DNA of 64,000 bases from Aquabacterium sp. A7-Y (GCF_026153205.1 NZ_JAPFBW010000008.1:1-64000); one strand, 5' to 3'; shown: positions 56,101 to 64,000, counted from the stretch's first letter. Translations and numbers: made by a program. Notes: generated by a model not told the origin, from the sequence alone.

Positions 56101-59100
56101 TAGGTCTGGTCGGTGTCGGTGCGCGCCGTGGCGTCCTTCAGGCTGGTGTTCGACAGGTCCGAATGGCCCGACAAGGTCAGCACCGCGTTGCCCGCCCTGT
56201 CGTGCCCGTGCAACTTGACGATGCCGTCCGAAGCGCTGGTCTTCCAGGCCCGGCCGGCCCGATCGAACTCGGCGAACTCGTGCCACCGGCCGTTGGCCCC
56301 GCCACCGTTGGTGCGCCGGCCCGTCAACTCGCCGAAGCTGTTGTAGCGGGTCTCCCTGTAAGTGCCGGTCGCCTCGTCGGTGTTCTTGATCTCGCGGTTG
56401 AGCGCATCGTAGACGTAGTAGGTCGTGTCGTTGACCTTGACGCCGTCCGCGTTGATGCGGTCTTTCAGGATCTTGCGCGCCACGTTGCCCGCCGCGTCGT
56501 GACGGTACTCCGTGACGGCGTTCGCCGCGTCGGTCTGGCTGATCATCCAGCCGTTGCGGTCGTAGCTGTAGCGCGTGATGCGGTCGTCGGCCTCGGTGTT
56601 CCCGTCCTTGCCGCGGCGGATCTCGCGCCGCACATTGCCCAGGGCGTCGTACTCGCGCTCGGTGGTGGGCCGCACCAGCGCTCCCTCGAAGTCGGTGAAC
56701 TGCGGCTTTTCCTCCTTGACCTGCCGCCCGAGCTTGTCGAATTTCCAGTCGGTCACGGCCCGCGTCGCATCGGTCTTGCGCGTGATGTTGTTCAGGCCGT
56801 CGTACTCGTAGGAGGTGACCGCGTCGGCCTTGGCCGGCACCGGCTTGCCGGCCCCGTCGAAGGTGGCGGTCTCGACACCCTTGCGCGTTTCGCTGCGCAC
56901 CCGGTTCAGCTTGTCATACGCATAGACCGTGATGCGGTCCTCGGCGCTGGGCTTCAGATAGGCCGCCCGGGTCAGCTCCTGCAGCGCTGTCTGGTCGCCC
57001 ACCGTCAAGCCTTGGAGGGCGTTGGCGTAGCGCGTCTCCTTCGACACGTTGCCCTGCCCGTCGTAGTCCCATTTCACAAGGTAAAGCGCGGCGTCGAGCT
57101 GGGCCACTTTGCGCCCGGCCCGGTCGTAGTAGAGCCGGGTGACATTGCCGTTGCCGTCGATCTGCTTCACTGCATTGCCCGCCGTGTCGTAGACGGTCTG
57201 GGTCAGCAGCTCCCCGATGTAAGACCTGTACTTCCCCTCCTTCCGCTGCGCCTCGACGGGTGGCTCGTACTGCCCATAGCTCATGTTGGGGATACGGCTG
57301 CCGGTTGGCCGCCCCACCTTGTCGTAGCTGTAGAAGACCTCGCGGTCGTTGGCAGCGTCGGCCAGTACGTAGACGACCGCGGCCCCCGCCGCAGGCGCCG
57401 TGGTCAGAATCTGGGGCTGGGCCGCCGGGCTCAGGGTCGCACCGCCGGACAGCTGCACCGCCTTCGCATGGGTCTTCTGGGCGATCTTGTTGCCGGCCTT
57501 GTCGTAGCTGAAGGTCGTCAGCACGCCGGCCGCATCCACACGCGCGGTCTGCCGCCCCAGCGTGTCGTGGTAGTACAGCGTGCGGCCACCTCGGGCGTCC
57601 ACCGTCTCGACGATGTTGCCGTGCACGTCGTAGCGGGTCGCGATCGTCGGCCTGACCCTTGCCTCCTGCCGCGACGCCCCGTCGTAGACCGGCGTCTCCT
57701 GGCCGATCTGCTTGACCTGGCGATCCAGCCGGTCGTACTCGAACTCGGTGATGCGCTGCTCGTACAGCCCGGTCGCTTCGATCTTGCGCCGCAGGTTGCC
57801 GCGCGCGTCGTACTCGTGGGTCGTGACCACGTCCGCCATCTGGGGCTTGCCATCGCCACCCAACACGGGGTTGCCGGCGGCGTCGAGCCGGACGGCCTGC
57901 TCCGGCGCGGTCTCGGTCTTGACCCGGCCGTTGCGGTCGTGGGTGTAGGTGAAGACGCCGCCCACCTTGTTGGTATAGCGCCACTTGTTGCCCAGCGTGT
58001 CGTACTCCGTCTTCTCGACATAGCCGGCCGCGTCGGTGATGGTGGTCTGGCGGTTGAGCTTGTCGTGCCCGATGCGAGTGGTTTGGTCCAGCTGCGGGCG
58101 CCGCAGCACGTACACGCCTTCGGTCGGCGGCGCGCTGACGATTGCCGGCGGGCGCGTCTCGCTCAGGACGTGGACCGACTTGTCGCCGGCCACGTCCACC
58201 CGGTTGAAGTAGCGGGTGATCGTGTCGACCGTGCCGAAGGCGGTGTAAGTGGTCTCGACGACGGCGCCGTCGGGGTTGACGTGCAGGATGCCCTGATTGC
58301 GGCGGTCGAAGTAGAAGTAGCCGACGTTACCGTTCGGGTCGGTGATCTTGACGGCGTTGCCGAAGGCGTCGTACTCGGTGCGGGTCGCGCCGCCCTGGGC
58401 ATCGATCACCCGGGTGACGCGGCCGGCCGCGTCGAACTCCTGGGTGGTGCTGTACAGCTGGTGCAAGGCGGCCTTCTCGTCCGCACTGAGCTCGGCCGCC
58501 CGCCGGGCCCCATAGCCGGCCAGGCCCGCGCGGACGCTTTTGGCCCAGGCGCTGTCGGTCTCGGCCAGCTCCACGCCGAGCGGACTGATGATGCGCTCGC
58601 GGTTGCCCATCCTGTCGAGCACGTAGCGGGTCACCACCGCCGCGGCGCCGTCGCCGCCGCGTGTTTCGCTCTCCAGGCGGCCGGCCGCGTCGTAGCCGTA
58701 GCCGGTGCTGCGCTCCGCGCTCGTGCCCAAGCCTTCCTTCAGCTCCTTGAGGCGGCCCGTCTCGTCATACTTGCGGAGGGTGATGCCCTCTTCGGCATCG
58801 TGCACCTCGGTCAGGCGCCCGGCCCTGTCATACACGTTGACGCTGCGTGCGTCGCGTTCGACGTCCGCGGCGGCGGCGCGGAACACCCAGCTCTTGCTGG
58901 TGGCGCTGGGGGTCGCGCCGGGGTCCAGCACCTCCGGCGCCTGCTCCGCGGCGAAAGCACCTTCCAGTCGCCGCGCGTAGCGGGTCGTTGTCTTGACCCG
59001 GCCCAGCGCGTCGTACTCGCGCTGGATGACGCCGTTCTCGGGGTCGATCGTGAAGATCTCCCGGTTGCCACGGTCGTAGACGCTGCGGCGCACCTGGTCT

Positions 59101-62100
59101 CTGGCGTTGTCGGCGGCGACGGTCACGGTCAACAGTCCGTTGACCACCTTGGTGCCGGTCATCGCCTGGGCATAGCGCCGTGTCTCGGTCACGTTGCCGT
59201 TGCCGTCGTAGCGGCGCTGGGTGACACCGTTCAGGGCGTCGACACTGAAGATGGCGCGGTTGGCCGCGTCGTAGAAGGTCTGCTCCGTCTGGTCGTCGGC
59301 GTCCTGCACGATGTAGGGGCCGACCGGCACCGGCGCGCCGGAGGCGATGACGGCCGGCGCCGCGAAGCTGACCAACTCGGCCGACACGCCGGCAGGGTTC
59401 GCCACGGGCGCGAGGCCGCCCTGCAGCGCCTTCTTGTAGCGCGTCTGCTTGGTGAGGTTGTTGCTCGTGTCGTACTCGCGACGCGTGAGGTAGCCCAGCG
59501 GGTCGATGCTGTGCGTGAGGCGACCATCGCGGTCATAGATGCGGATCTCGACCTGGTTGCCGCTGTGGCTGGCGTAGTTGGCATTCGCGGCCGCCAGTGC
59601 CGCGGTCAGATCGTCCCGGGTCGTCGCCAGACCGAGCCCGGTCAATGAGGCGGCCGGGATGCGGTCGGCATAGGCGGTGCTGCGGCTGAGGCGGCCCTCG
59701 GCGTCGTATTCGTGGCGCCGCACCGCACCGGTGGCGTCCACTGTCCACTGCAGCCGGTTTTCCGCGTCGTGAACGTAGCGGGTGACCTGTCCCCGCGCGT
59801 CGGTCCTGGCGCTGACGTTGTCGTTGGCGTCGTAGGTGTAGGTGGTTCGCAGCGCGAGGCTGTCGGGGGCCGCGATCTCCTCGACACGGCGGCCGAAGCT
59901 GTCGTAAACGTACTCGGTGACCCGGGGCTGGGCCGAGCCGGCACCTTCGGTGACCCGCTGCACCCGGCCGCCGAGGTCGACTGAATATTCCGTGCGCAGG
60001 GCCAGGCCCTGAGGGTTGTCCGGCGGGTTGCCGGTCTTCCAGTCGGGGCCTTGCTTCGGATCGACGGTGATGGCCGTGACGTGGCCGTTGAGGTCGTATT
60101 CGGTCTGGGTCCAGACGCCGCTGGCGTCCTTCATCCACACCGCCTGGCCCTTGGCGTCGTAGCGGTAGGTGGTGGTGAGCTTGAGCGTGTTGGGGTCCAC
60201 CACCCGGGTGAGCACACGCCCGGCGGCGTCATAGCTGGTGCGGGTGATGGTGCCCCGCCCGTCCTGCGTCTCGAAGACGCGGCCGGCAAGATCGTAGCTG
60301 GTGATGGTGCGCGTCGCCAGCGCGCCGGTGGCCTCGACTTCGACGCGGGTGGCCGTGAGGCGGCCGTCGCGGTCGTAGTCGTATTCGGTGCGCGTGCGCC
60401 CGTCGCTGATGCTGACCACCTCGCCGAAGGCGTTGCGCTCGGTGACCTGCCGGATGCCCTCCAGCGTCAGCAGGGTCATCTTGCGGGTGGCCGGGTCGTA
60501 GCTGGTGGTGGCGGAGCGCTGCAGCCCGTCGGTGCTGGAGACAACGCGGGAAAATGCGTCGTAGCTGGTGCTGCGGGTCGCGCCAAGTGCGCCCGTGACG
60601 CTGATCTGGCGGCCGAGACGGTCATAGCGGGTGGTGGTCACACCGCCGCGCGCGTCGGTGTGCTGCCAGACGCGGCCGAAGGCGTCGTAAAGCGTTTGCG
60701 TGCTGCGGTCCTGATCCCCCCCGAACTCGCCCTCGATGCGACGCTCCAGCAGGCCACGCCGGTTGTAGCGGTACAGGGTGCTCTGCTGCACCGACTGCTC
60801 GCCGTCGCGCAGGTAATCGAGGCGGAAGGTGAGCTCGCCGAAGGCGTTGTAGCTCTGGCTGCCGAGCAGGCGGTTCTGGGCGTCGTACCACGCGGTGAGC
60901 AAGCCTTGGCGGTCGTAGACGCGCCGTTCGGTGTCATGGGCGCCCTGCAAGGCGGCGACAGCCGACTGGACCGCGCTCCTCAGGCCGCCCGCACCGATGG
61001 CCGTGGTGGCCAGGCGCGCGCCGTAGCGGGTTTCGCGGACCTGCTGGCCAAAGCTGTCGTAGCTGTACTGCGTGACCTCGCCCAGCGCGTTGATGCTGTG
61101 CGTGAGGCGGCTTTCGGCGTCGTAGTAGAAGACGGTCTTGTCGCCGCTGCCGCCGGCGTTGGGGGTGACAGTGGCGATGCGCCGGCCGGCGGCGTCGTAG
61201 CTGTGGCGGGTACCCCATTTTTGCCAGATGGCCTCGATCTGGGCCTCGGTGGCACCGGCGGGGAGCGCGGCGAGCGCCTTGTGACCCTCGCCGGACAGCT
61301 CGGCCACCAGGCGGCCTTGCTTGTCGTAGCGGCTCTGGCGGGTGCGCGCGATGGTCAAGCCGACGCCGCGGGTGGTCTGCACCACCTGGCCCATGATGTC
61401 GTACTGCAGCTCGGTGACCAGGGCCTGGGGCTGGCCGCGGTCGCGCGTCGCCTCCCGCACCAGCCGCTGCTGCTCGTCGTAGTTGAAGGCGGTGAGCTGG
61501 TCGCTCGGGTCCTCGGCAGGGGCCGCGGGTACGGCGGAAGGCGCGGTCTCCTTGTAGCTGACGCGCCGGGCGTGGCGGATCTCGCCGGTCTTGTTGCCGG
61601 CCCCGTCGTACCGGTAGGTGGTGAGCACGCCGAGGTGCGCACCCTGCGCAGGGTCGTGGCTCTCTGCGTCGAAGCGGGTGGTGAGCTGGCCGCGGGCGTT
61701 GTAGAAGTAGGCGCTGAGCGTGTCGTTGGCGGGGTCGGCGCTCGGGCGCAGCTGGGCGAGGCTGCCGCTGGTCCGGTACTCACTCGGGCTCGGCTGGGCC
61801 CAGCGGCGGGTGAGGACCAGGCGTCCAGCGGCATCGTAGCTGTGCTCCGTGAGGTATCCGTCGCCATCCAGGGTGCCAAGCAGCAGGCCGGCATCGCTGT
61901 AGAGCTGGCGCGTGCGCCGGTCGTCGGGATGGTCTTCGACCACCGTCGAGCCGAGCTCCTCCAGCTGAAGGTCCAGGACCCCGCCGCGGGCCTTCGCGCT
62001 GAACGAGCTGAAGACCTCGGACCGCAGGCGGGTGGCCCACCGGGTGGTCTCGACCAGCCGTTGGGCGCCGTCGTAGACATGGTCGACCACGGCGGCGCTG

Positions 62101-64000
62101 TTGCCGCTGCTTTGCAGCGTGCGGGCGAGTCGGCCGGCCTGGTCGTAGATCTGGAAGTGCAGGATGTCCTGCAAGGTGGCCGGCGGGCGGATGTTGAGGC
62201 CGGTGGCGGTAGTCGTTGCAGCCGCCACTTCGCTGACGTGGGGCTTGGCGAGGACCAGGAGGGAGTCGGTTTGGCCGGCCAGGGTCGGCGCCTTGCGCAC
62301 CACCACCCGAGCGCTGGTGGCATTGGCGGGAGCGGTGACGAAACCCCACAGGCGCTTGTAGCTGGAGAACTGCTGCCCGCCGGCCTTCTCGGCGTTGTTG
62401 ATGGTGCTGCCGCCGCTGGGCACGACGGCCGAGCCGATCGGCTGGCCCTGGACATCGTAGAAGACCACCTCGAGCGAGACGGCCGCACGCTGGGCACCGG
62501 TATACGCGGACACCTCGTAGCGCTTGCCAGCGCTGACCAACAGCGAGGACGAGCGCAGGTAGGCGGACACCGCGGCGGTACCGTTCTGGCGCAGCCACAG
62601 GGTGTTTTCCCCTTCGAGCGTCCACGCGGGGTCGTTCTCGCCGAAAGAGAACCCGGTGGCCGAGCCGTCGCTGTCGGGGTTCCAGCCGCTCAGGGGGGCG
62701 TCGATCTGGTTCGCGGGCAAGGCGGCCCCGCTGGGGTCGGCGGCCAGCGCCTTCAGCACGGCCGGCGACAAGGGGTTGGCGTAGCGCCTGGTGCCGGTGA
62801 GGCGGTTGTTGCGGTCGTAGAAATATTCAGTCAGTGCGCCTTCACCGTCGACCTCGCCGATCTTGCGGCTCGCGGCATCGTAGAGCGTGTATCGGGTGGC
62901 GCCCGTGGCGTCGCTCACCTTGACCAGCCGGCCGAGCTTGTCGTACTGGTAAGTGGTGGCGCCGAGCAAGGGCGTGGCCAGCGAAGGATCACGCTGCTCG
63001 GTCTTGAGCAGCCGCCCCGCTTCGTCAAAGGCGCTGACCTGGACCAGCCCGTTGGCCAGCGTGACGCTGGTCTGACGCAGCGCATCGTTGTAGACCGTGA
63101 GCGTGTTCTGCCCCAGCGGGTTGGTCTGCCGTACCAGGCGGTTCAGGCCGTCGTACTGATAGCTCGTGACATGGCGCTGCTGCAGCTCGGTCTTCTGGGC
63201 GGCGCTCAGCAGCCGGGTCGCGTCGCTGCCGGTGGCGCGCAAGGCCTCGCCGTTGCCGTCCACATAACCCAGCTCGCGGCGCCGCGCCAGGGCCCAGTCG
63301 GTATCGCGGTTGGCGAGCTCGTCGCCACGCGCTTCGATGTTCTGCAGCAGGTTGCCGGCGGGGTCGTAGACGTACTGGGTGACGCTCTCCTCGCCGTTGA
63401 GCAGGCCGGCACCAGCCACGTCGAGCTGGCTGTACTGGGTCATGCGGCTGAGCTGGCCCCGCACGTCGTAGGCGTAGTCGGTGCGCTGGCCGAGCGCCTT
63501 GTTCTGGCCGCTGGCCCAGCTCTGCAGGGTGGCGAGGTCGTTGGCGCTGCCGCTGTAGAGACCGCCACCGTGCTGCAGCGTGGTCACACGCTGGCCGATG
63601 CTGTTGTACTGGTGTTCCGTGACACGGCCGTCGGCGTTGACGACAAAACGCAGGTGCAGCTTGCTGTCGTAGACGTAGCGGCTGATCATCGGCTCCGCCG
63701 GCAGCTCGGCGCCGTCGCCGTCGGGGTCCACCCGGCGGTAGCGGGTTTCCTTCAGCAGTTCGTTGCGGCTGCCATACAGGCGCTCGACGACCTGGCCGGC
63801 CGCGTCGCGCTCATAGATGCGGTTGCCGTTGTTGTCGTACTTGTAGTGCGTGACCTGGCCTTGCCCGTCGCTGGTGGTCAGGACGTTGCCACCGCCGTCG
63901 TAGCTGTAGCCGGGGCTGGCGGTGGTGGTGCCGACCGCGGGGCCGGTGATGCTGAGGAGCCGGCCGGTGCCGCTCTCGTAGACCAGTGTCGTGCGCTGGC
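49719..64000 (-). CDS. Giant RHS/YD-repeat protein with LysM and C-terminal toxin-like domain (partial)
   Basis: About 4,760 codons are visible and the frame stays open to the window edge, so the N-terminus and start are missing; an internal GTG at 63731 is not the start. Dozens of YD repeats of the form YDxxGRLxxxxD fill most of the protein and should build a large beta-barrel shell. The shell is interrupted by a CBM-like segment (about 62220-62700) and by a stretch of beta-sandwich repeats (about 54200-55990). The repeats end without the canonical RHS core DPxG element and run into a LysM (51870-52029), a hydrophobic stretch (51690-51756), a Gly/Ala-rich pre-toxin region and a C-terminal domain (49719-50165). 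It is a likely secreted polymorphic toxin carrier; the export route is unknown. Confidence 0.9.
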   Translation of the reverse strand, partial: QRTTLVYESGTGRLLSITGPAVGTTTASPGYSYDGGGNVLTTSDGQGQVTHYKYDNNGNRIYERDAAGQVVERLYGSRNELLKETRYRRVDPDGDGAELPAEPMISRYVYDSKLHLRFVVNADGRVTEHQYNSIGQRVTTLQHGGGLYSGSANDLATLQSWASGQNKALGQRTDYAYDVRGQLSRMTQYSQLDVAGAGLLNGEESVTQYVYDPAGNLLQNIEARGDELANRDTDWALARRRELGYVDGNGEALRATGSDATRLLSAAQKTELQQRHVTSYQYDGLNRLVRQTNPLGQNTLTVYNDALRQTSVTLANGLVQVSAFDEAGRLLKTEQRDPSLATPLLGATTYQYDKLGRLVKVSDATGATRYTLYDAASRKIGEVDGEGALTEYFYDRNNRLTGTRRYANPLSPAVLKALAADPSGAALPANQIDAPLSGWNPDSDGSATGFSFGENDPAWTLEGENTLWLRQNGTAAVSAYLRSSSLLVSAGKRYEVSAYTGAQRAAVSLEVVFYDVQGQPIGSAVVPSGGSTINNAEKAGGQQFSSYKRLWGFVTAPANATSARVVVRKAPTLAGQTDSLLVLAKPHVSEVAAATTTATGLNIRPPATLQDILHFQIYDQAGRLARTLQSSGNSAAVVDHVYDGAQRLVETTRWATRLRSEVFSSFSAKARGGVLDLQLEELGSTVVEDHPDDRRTRQLYSDAGLLLGTLDGDGYLTEHSYDAAGRLVLTRRWAQPSPSEYRTSGSLAQLRPSADPANDTLSAYFYNARGQLTTRFDAESHDPAQGAHLGVLTTYRYDGAGNKTGEIRHARRVSYKETAPSAVPAAPAEDPSDQLTAFNYDEQQRLVREATRDRGQPQALVTELQYDIMGQVVQTTRGVGLTIARTRQSRYDKQGRLVAELSGEGHKALAALPAGATEAQIEAIWQKWGTRHSYDAAGRRIATVTPNAGGSGDKTVFYYDAESRLTHSINALGEVTQYSYDSFGQQVRETRYGARLATTAIGAGGLRSAVQSAVAALQGAHDTERRVYDRQGLLTAWYDAQNRLLGSQSYNAFGELTFRLDYLRDGEQSVQQSTLYRYNRRGLLERRIEGEFGGDQDRSTQTLYDAFGRVWQHTDARGGVTTTRYDRLGRQISVTGALGATRSTSYDAFSRVVSSTDGLQRSATTSYDPATRKMTLLTLEGIRQVTERNAFGEVVSISDGRTRTEYDYDRDGRLTATRVEVEATGALATRTITSYDLAGRVFETQDGRGTITRTSYDAAGRVLTRVVDPNTLKLTTTYRYDAKGQAVWMKDASGVWTQTEYDLNGHVTAITVDPKQGPDWKTGNPPDNPQGLALRTEYSVDLGGRVQRVTEGAGSAQPRVTEYVYDSFGRRVEEIAAPDSLALRTTYTYDANDNVSARTDARGQVTRYVHDAENRLQWTVDATGAVRRHEYDAEGRLSRSTAYADRIPAASLTGLGLATTRDDLTAALAAANANYASHSGNQVEIRIYDRDGRLTHSIDPLGYLTRREYDTSNNLTKQTRYKKALQGGLAPVANPAGVSAELVSFAAPAVIASGAPVPVGPYIVQDADDQTEQTFYDAANRAIFSVDALNGVTQRRYDGNGNVTETRRYAQAMTGTKVVNGLLTVTVAADNARDQVRRSVYDRGNREIFTIDPENGVIQREYDALGRVKTTTRYARRLEGAFAAEQAPEVLDPGATPSATSKSWVFRAAAADVERDARSVNVYDRAGRLTEVHDAEEGITLRKYDETGRLKELKEGLGTSAERSTGYGYDAAGRLESETRGGDGAAAVVTRYVLDRMGNRERIISPLGVELAETDSAWAKSVRAGLAGYGARRAAELSADEKAALHQLYSTTQEFDAAGRVTRVIDAQGGATRTEYDAFGNAVKITDPNGNVGYFYFDRRNQGILHVNPDGAVVETTYTAFGTVDTITRYFNRVDVAGDKSVHVLSETRPPAIVSAPPTEGVYVLRRPQLDQTTRIGHDKLNRQTTITDAAGYVEKTEYDTLGNKWRYTNKVGGVFTYTHDRNGRVKTETAPEQAVRLDAAGNPVLGGDGKPQMADVVTTHEYDARGNLRRKIEATGLYEQRITEFEYDRLDRQVKQIGQETPVYDGASRQEARVRPTIATRYDVHGNIVETVDARGGRTLYYHDTLGRQTARVDAAGVLTTFSYDKAGNKIAQKTHAKAVQLSGGATLSPAAQPQILTTAPAAGAAVVYVLADAANDREVFYSYDKVGRPTGSRIPNMSYGQYEPPVEAQRKEGKYRSYIGELLTQTVYDTAGNAVKQIDGNGNVTRLYYDRAGRKVAQLDAALYLVKWDYDGQGNVSKETRYANALQGLTVGDQTALQELTRAAYLKPSAEDRITVYAYDKLNRVRSETRKGVETATFDGAGKPVPAKADAVTSYEYDGLNNITRKTDATRAVTDWKFDKLGRQVKEEKPQFTDFEGALVRPTTEREYDALGNVRREIRRGKDGNTEADDRITRYSYDRNGWMISQTDAANAVTEYRHDAAGNVARKILKDRINADGVKVNDTTYYVYDALNREIKNTDEATGTYRETRYNSFGELTGRRTNGGGANGRWHEFAEFDRAGRAWKTSASDGIVKLHGHDRAGNAVLTLSGHSDLSNTSLKDATARTDTDQTYYIYDARNQVSSTYQVAMGGKRQTVRIDANTVGQSVFVGGQGSLQVGPKGTPDIATPVVGSDVKISRGDLIHVDQWTNFKSFDRPNPPPIYIFNAKGTISIPDTQYLGPGDVTIEVVGWVVDSRGKWREVNPIPVKNTSWGAVNRGPVGPQNVPASGGTRVFEMLLGRDEAAIDYVSYRVNKNLDTGRKPLAEVRVPTDSWRHIEYFENESVTTYNWQKTGGWVLPKVMRFTGQPSEADKLLIFTRPNATLPWSGPRTVWKDADGSYTIDWPSVGGNNFEFLYLAMTPDNKVVNRQTWQATHLTDGIGPFVDRLSTGVEGRGGPGIAFATSDKLMHVVGQDERARNLVVRYRVKGSNDAWVQLTADKVQQPLGAGTPGWFAFPWDVMAAGQKYEFDLRAVDANGTVLKRSRLFGGLDGAGTPWVTPALTAYEDLRDMVRFTPSAQTRLVRVRYRAAGSAAYSDWQEIREPDHLGRWAWDAGFLAPYSGQTYSYDLIVEAYSDEAGTLLNNRTAATVSLGADQRVTAAQEEELRALLRISLPSDQKSAVRLVMGYREQIADSPYQELPAQAVAGEFRVSLASIPRPTSGKKAYECYYDAFDANNNNLGRTFGTFTLEPANQSAERLDWIIEGPDEPSTDQIQRHYGYNAFGEASREQDGRGNVTDFAYNTAGRLTVQLAPLTTVVHANGFRERMRPTTRNHYDLAGRLIGVADANQNTQSQTWLAGGEGQQLTAERHAYGSKRYGYDVFGERRYSLNELAIDANDYTGRTDYLYDRMGRLIEMRSPERKAGSYGNAGGTAVRAIEAYSYDAAGQRITHTNALGKTEKTYYDSLGRVTKAASFAGALTRYDYRYLSNIVGNAGAQVGGWEKTTTNAVNRKIIERSDLFGRLAWKQDFGNHSFTYRYNGLGSVTSQTGSTGQNIAFSYYANGYIESIWDKATGAYTRYEYDKAGNRTLERYFYLRDPADPTGPVLENYQGARIEYDELNRVVKITDPQATITYDYDAAGNRRHVNSYYHDGHHGDRRVQDFWYTYDALNRFNVTMGTLVGPAATSKTDTAARIELGREGVGITYNGASQRTSARNAVNGSLEEYFYTADGYLADTHVTESGKPRRLGASRAVDLAGRVTGYKEWGPDNKEYSRITEFTDDHRVKYQSDTQGTTRYFYYGDNTDTTDSTSNIDNAGAVSRASADGAGELARTEHVGSGDKPTTVNTYYAYEYWDEAKQFAITNQAYNPTLKGRNSAWGKGYASIEYDVNGHVKAAIDVQQDRRFKHVTDAQGLILRRDEVVQGGFNNRRHRYYYVNGVRVGDVGNDGPSWTNYVQALADRGKAKPDYKRWRPILSADFDQNYQPIGADYPKNVPISYTVKTGDTLQTIAAAVWGDRAMWYLIADANGLTGTETLVEGQRLTIPPKVANIHNNSGTFRVYDPNEAMGDMHPTLPAAPKPPGGGCGALGIIVMIVVAVVATVLTAGALTPGVTTGLQALWTAGTTTLGAGLSATAVAAGAVGSAASQLAGMAMGNVESFSWSGVAMGAIGAGVGAAMGPSTMLGSVGGWQGAALRSAAGNAMTQGIAVATDLQKKFDWKGVAAAAVGGAVSYGVNKFIGGEQVAAAQSRGLSPEAAQAWVANDTVGGIVRSSISGTIGGGVRGLLQGQRANWAAVAVESFGQALGDGLVAELVSGESVSTLYADRDIARSELRVGAPYQMDLPVFAGFVGAFGDGVTLPVDRSNDMQVARYLGEHEKAAILESYEKFLASRPRSTGFNPEGKTMSEIIRSNLALDRQEVDDDLVVGRALTMLSQAAQANVSKTFQDALSLSGAISQTGNFGSYQEYMGAKDFLNGLAKDLGGTFEEGGRTYNYFGNRNGDWADESLLSGNLKNPTFKAFYDTFIFPPSTLAGRLGDSAIGLTTTALTLGLGMRGAAATPRINARTIRSMQLERPDAMLAESELHTNRPSGFNELVRMGANDGPPVPAAGGTTPTARVDVSDRFVKVPLKDGEFRFEYGDPTTHGLHARISKNGTLSFDIRAKRDLGATHGSGTDMAASLMKRLNDEGLEVKQFDALWMKGSKEVSTNYWYYERMRYKIGELPAARGTWTGRFLANYGFDIVTPPTVVNAPIKTYLPRFVKVTP
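51870..52029 (-). other. LysM domain in the YD-repeat protein
   Basis: SYTVKTGDTLQTIAAAVWGD, then MWYLIADANGL and VEGQRLTIPP, is a complete LysM that binds peptidoglycan or chitin-type glycans. It directly follows the last YD repeats, where RHS proteins usually carry their core cleavage segment. Confidence 0.85.
54200..55990 (-). other. Beta-sandwich repeat insert within the YD-repeat shell
   Basis: About 600 residues without YD repeats. At least three degenerate units share a strand such as LVVRYRVKGS, RLVRVRYRAAGS and VRLVMGYREQ, followed about 50-60 residues later by YEFDLRAVDANG, YSYDLIVEAYSD and YECYYDAFDANN. This looks like fibronectin III/Ig-like modules. G+C is locally lower. YD repeats resume on both sides in the same frame. 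Confidence 0.65.
62220..62700 (-). other. CBM4/9-like jelly-roll segment in the YD-repeat protein
   Basis: About 160 residues without YD repeats: GENDPAWTLEGENTLWLRQN, LLVSAGKRYEVSAYTGAQRA, VSLEVVFYDVQGQPIG and NATSARVVVRKAP. This is the strand order and wording of family 4/9 carbohydrate-binding or similar galactose-binding-like modules. The repeats restart after it (DILHFQIYDQAGRL). Confidence 0.55.

Noticed and set aside
52056-59648. Two plus-strand frames of 887 and 1,253 codons across the YD-repeat gene
   Set aside because: The repeated YD codons give long Val/Arg/Gly-rich antisense frames; no domains and no start signals.
63731-63733. GTG as the start of the giant gene
   Set aside because: The reading frame continues upstream with typical YD-repeat sequence (YDNNGNRIYERDAAGQ) to the window edge, so this is an internal Val.
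49719-64000. Regular short repeats suggesting a CRISPR-like or satellite array
   Set aside because: The periodicity is that of YD-repeat codons within one open reading frame; no identical repeats with unique spacers.

Overview
This is a high-GC (roughly two-thirds G+C) chromosomal segment. It uses GTG and TTG starts and Burkholderiales-type gene neighbourhoods (xdhABC, cbpAM, LysR next to a DUF1127 protein, PQQ glucose dehydrogenase). I infer a free-living betaproteobacterium of the Burkholderiales (Sphaerotilaceae/Comamonadaceae-like). The AA10 polysaccharide monooxygenase, the secreted subtilase and the giant YD-repeat protein suggest a polymer-degrading, antagonistic lifestyle. The species cannot be fixed from the sequence alone.

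Layout. 1-2.7 kb: a strong minus-strand promoter firing off the left edge, a DUF3455 lipoprotein, an unknown protein, and an ACT-domain/TetR pair. 2.8-6.3 kb: a three-gene operon (Baeyer-Villiger-type flavin monooxygenase, HSL-family esterase, SDR) divergent from the TetR gene, matching ketone to ester to alcohol plus acid. 6.4-9.1 kb: an EF-G paralogue with a leader holding two hairpins and a possible leader peptide. 9.1-15.9 kb: a beta-glucoside cluster (operator, GH1, ABC importer, LacI regulator). 16.3-17.9 kb: a small protein, a Ddl-like ligase and a decayed vapBC pair.

18.0-25.2 kb: a purine-catabolism island. xdhABC (minus) and uraH (plus) are separated by a hipBA toxin-antitoxin module and a frameshifted scrap of an NCS2 purine permease, so hipBA seems to have landed in, or replaced, the permease gene. 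25.4-38.3 kb: mixed housekeeping and accessory genes (SRPBCC protein, LysR/DUF1127, a cysteine-free Gly-rich protein that may be secreted, TapT, SDR/AraC, membrane PQQ glucose dehydrogenase, LeuE, GNAT, CbpA/CbpM, ChaB-like, Uma2, DUF1877). 38.5-42.3 kb: secreted proteins, including one with a clan CD-like His/Cys pattern, and a GFA-family protein. 42.3-48.9 kb: an AA10 LPMO with CBM2, a membrane protein, RimJ-like GNAT, secreted subtilase, and a DGPF/YciI protein behind an ECF42-like promoter. 49.1-64.0 kb: a giant YD-repeat protein (more than 4,750 codons visible, 5' end outside the window), with LysM, inserted beta-sandwich and CBM-like regions, a low-GC C-terminal toxin-like domain, and a translationally coupled small gene that is a good immunity candidate.

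Links between regions. A 14-bp palindrome TGGAAYCGRTTCCA lies upstream of both the GH1 cluster and the LPMO gene 35 kb away, suggesting one LacI-controlled regulon for extracellular cleavage, import and hydrolysis of beta-glucans. The most unusual system is the giant YD-repeat protein with its coupled downstream gene. It lacks the usual RHS core end and carries a LysM module in that place.
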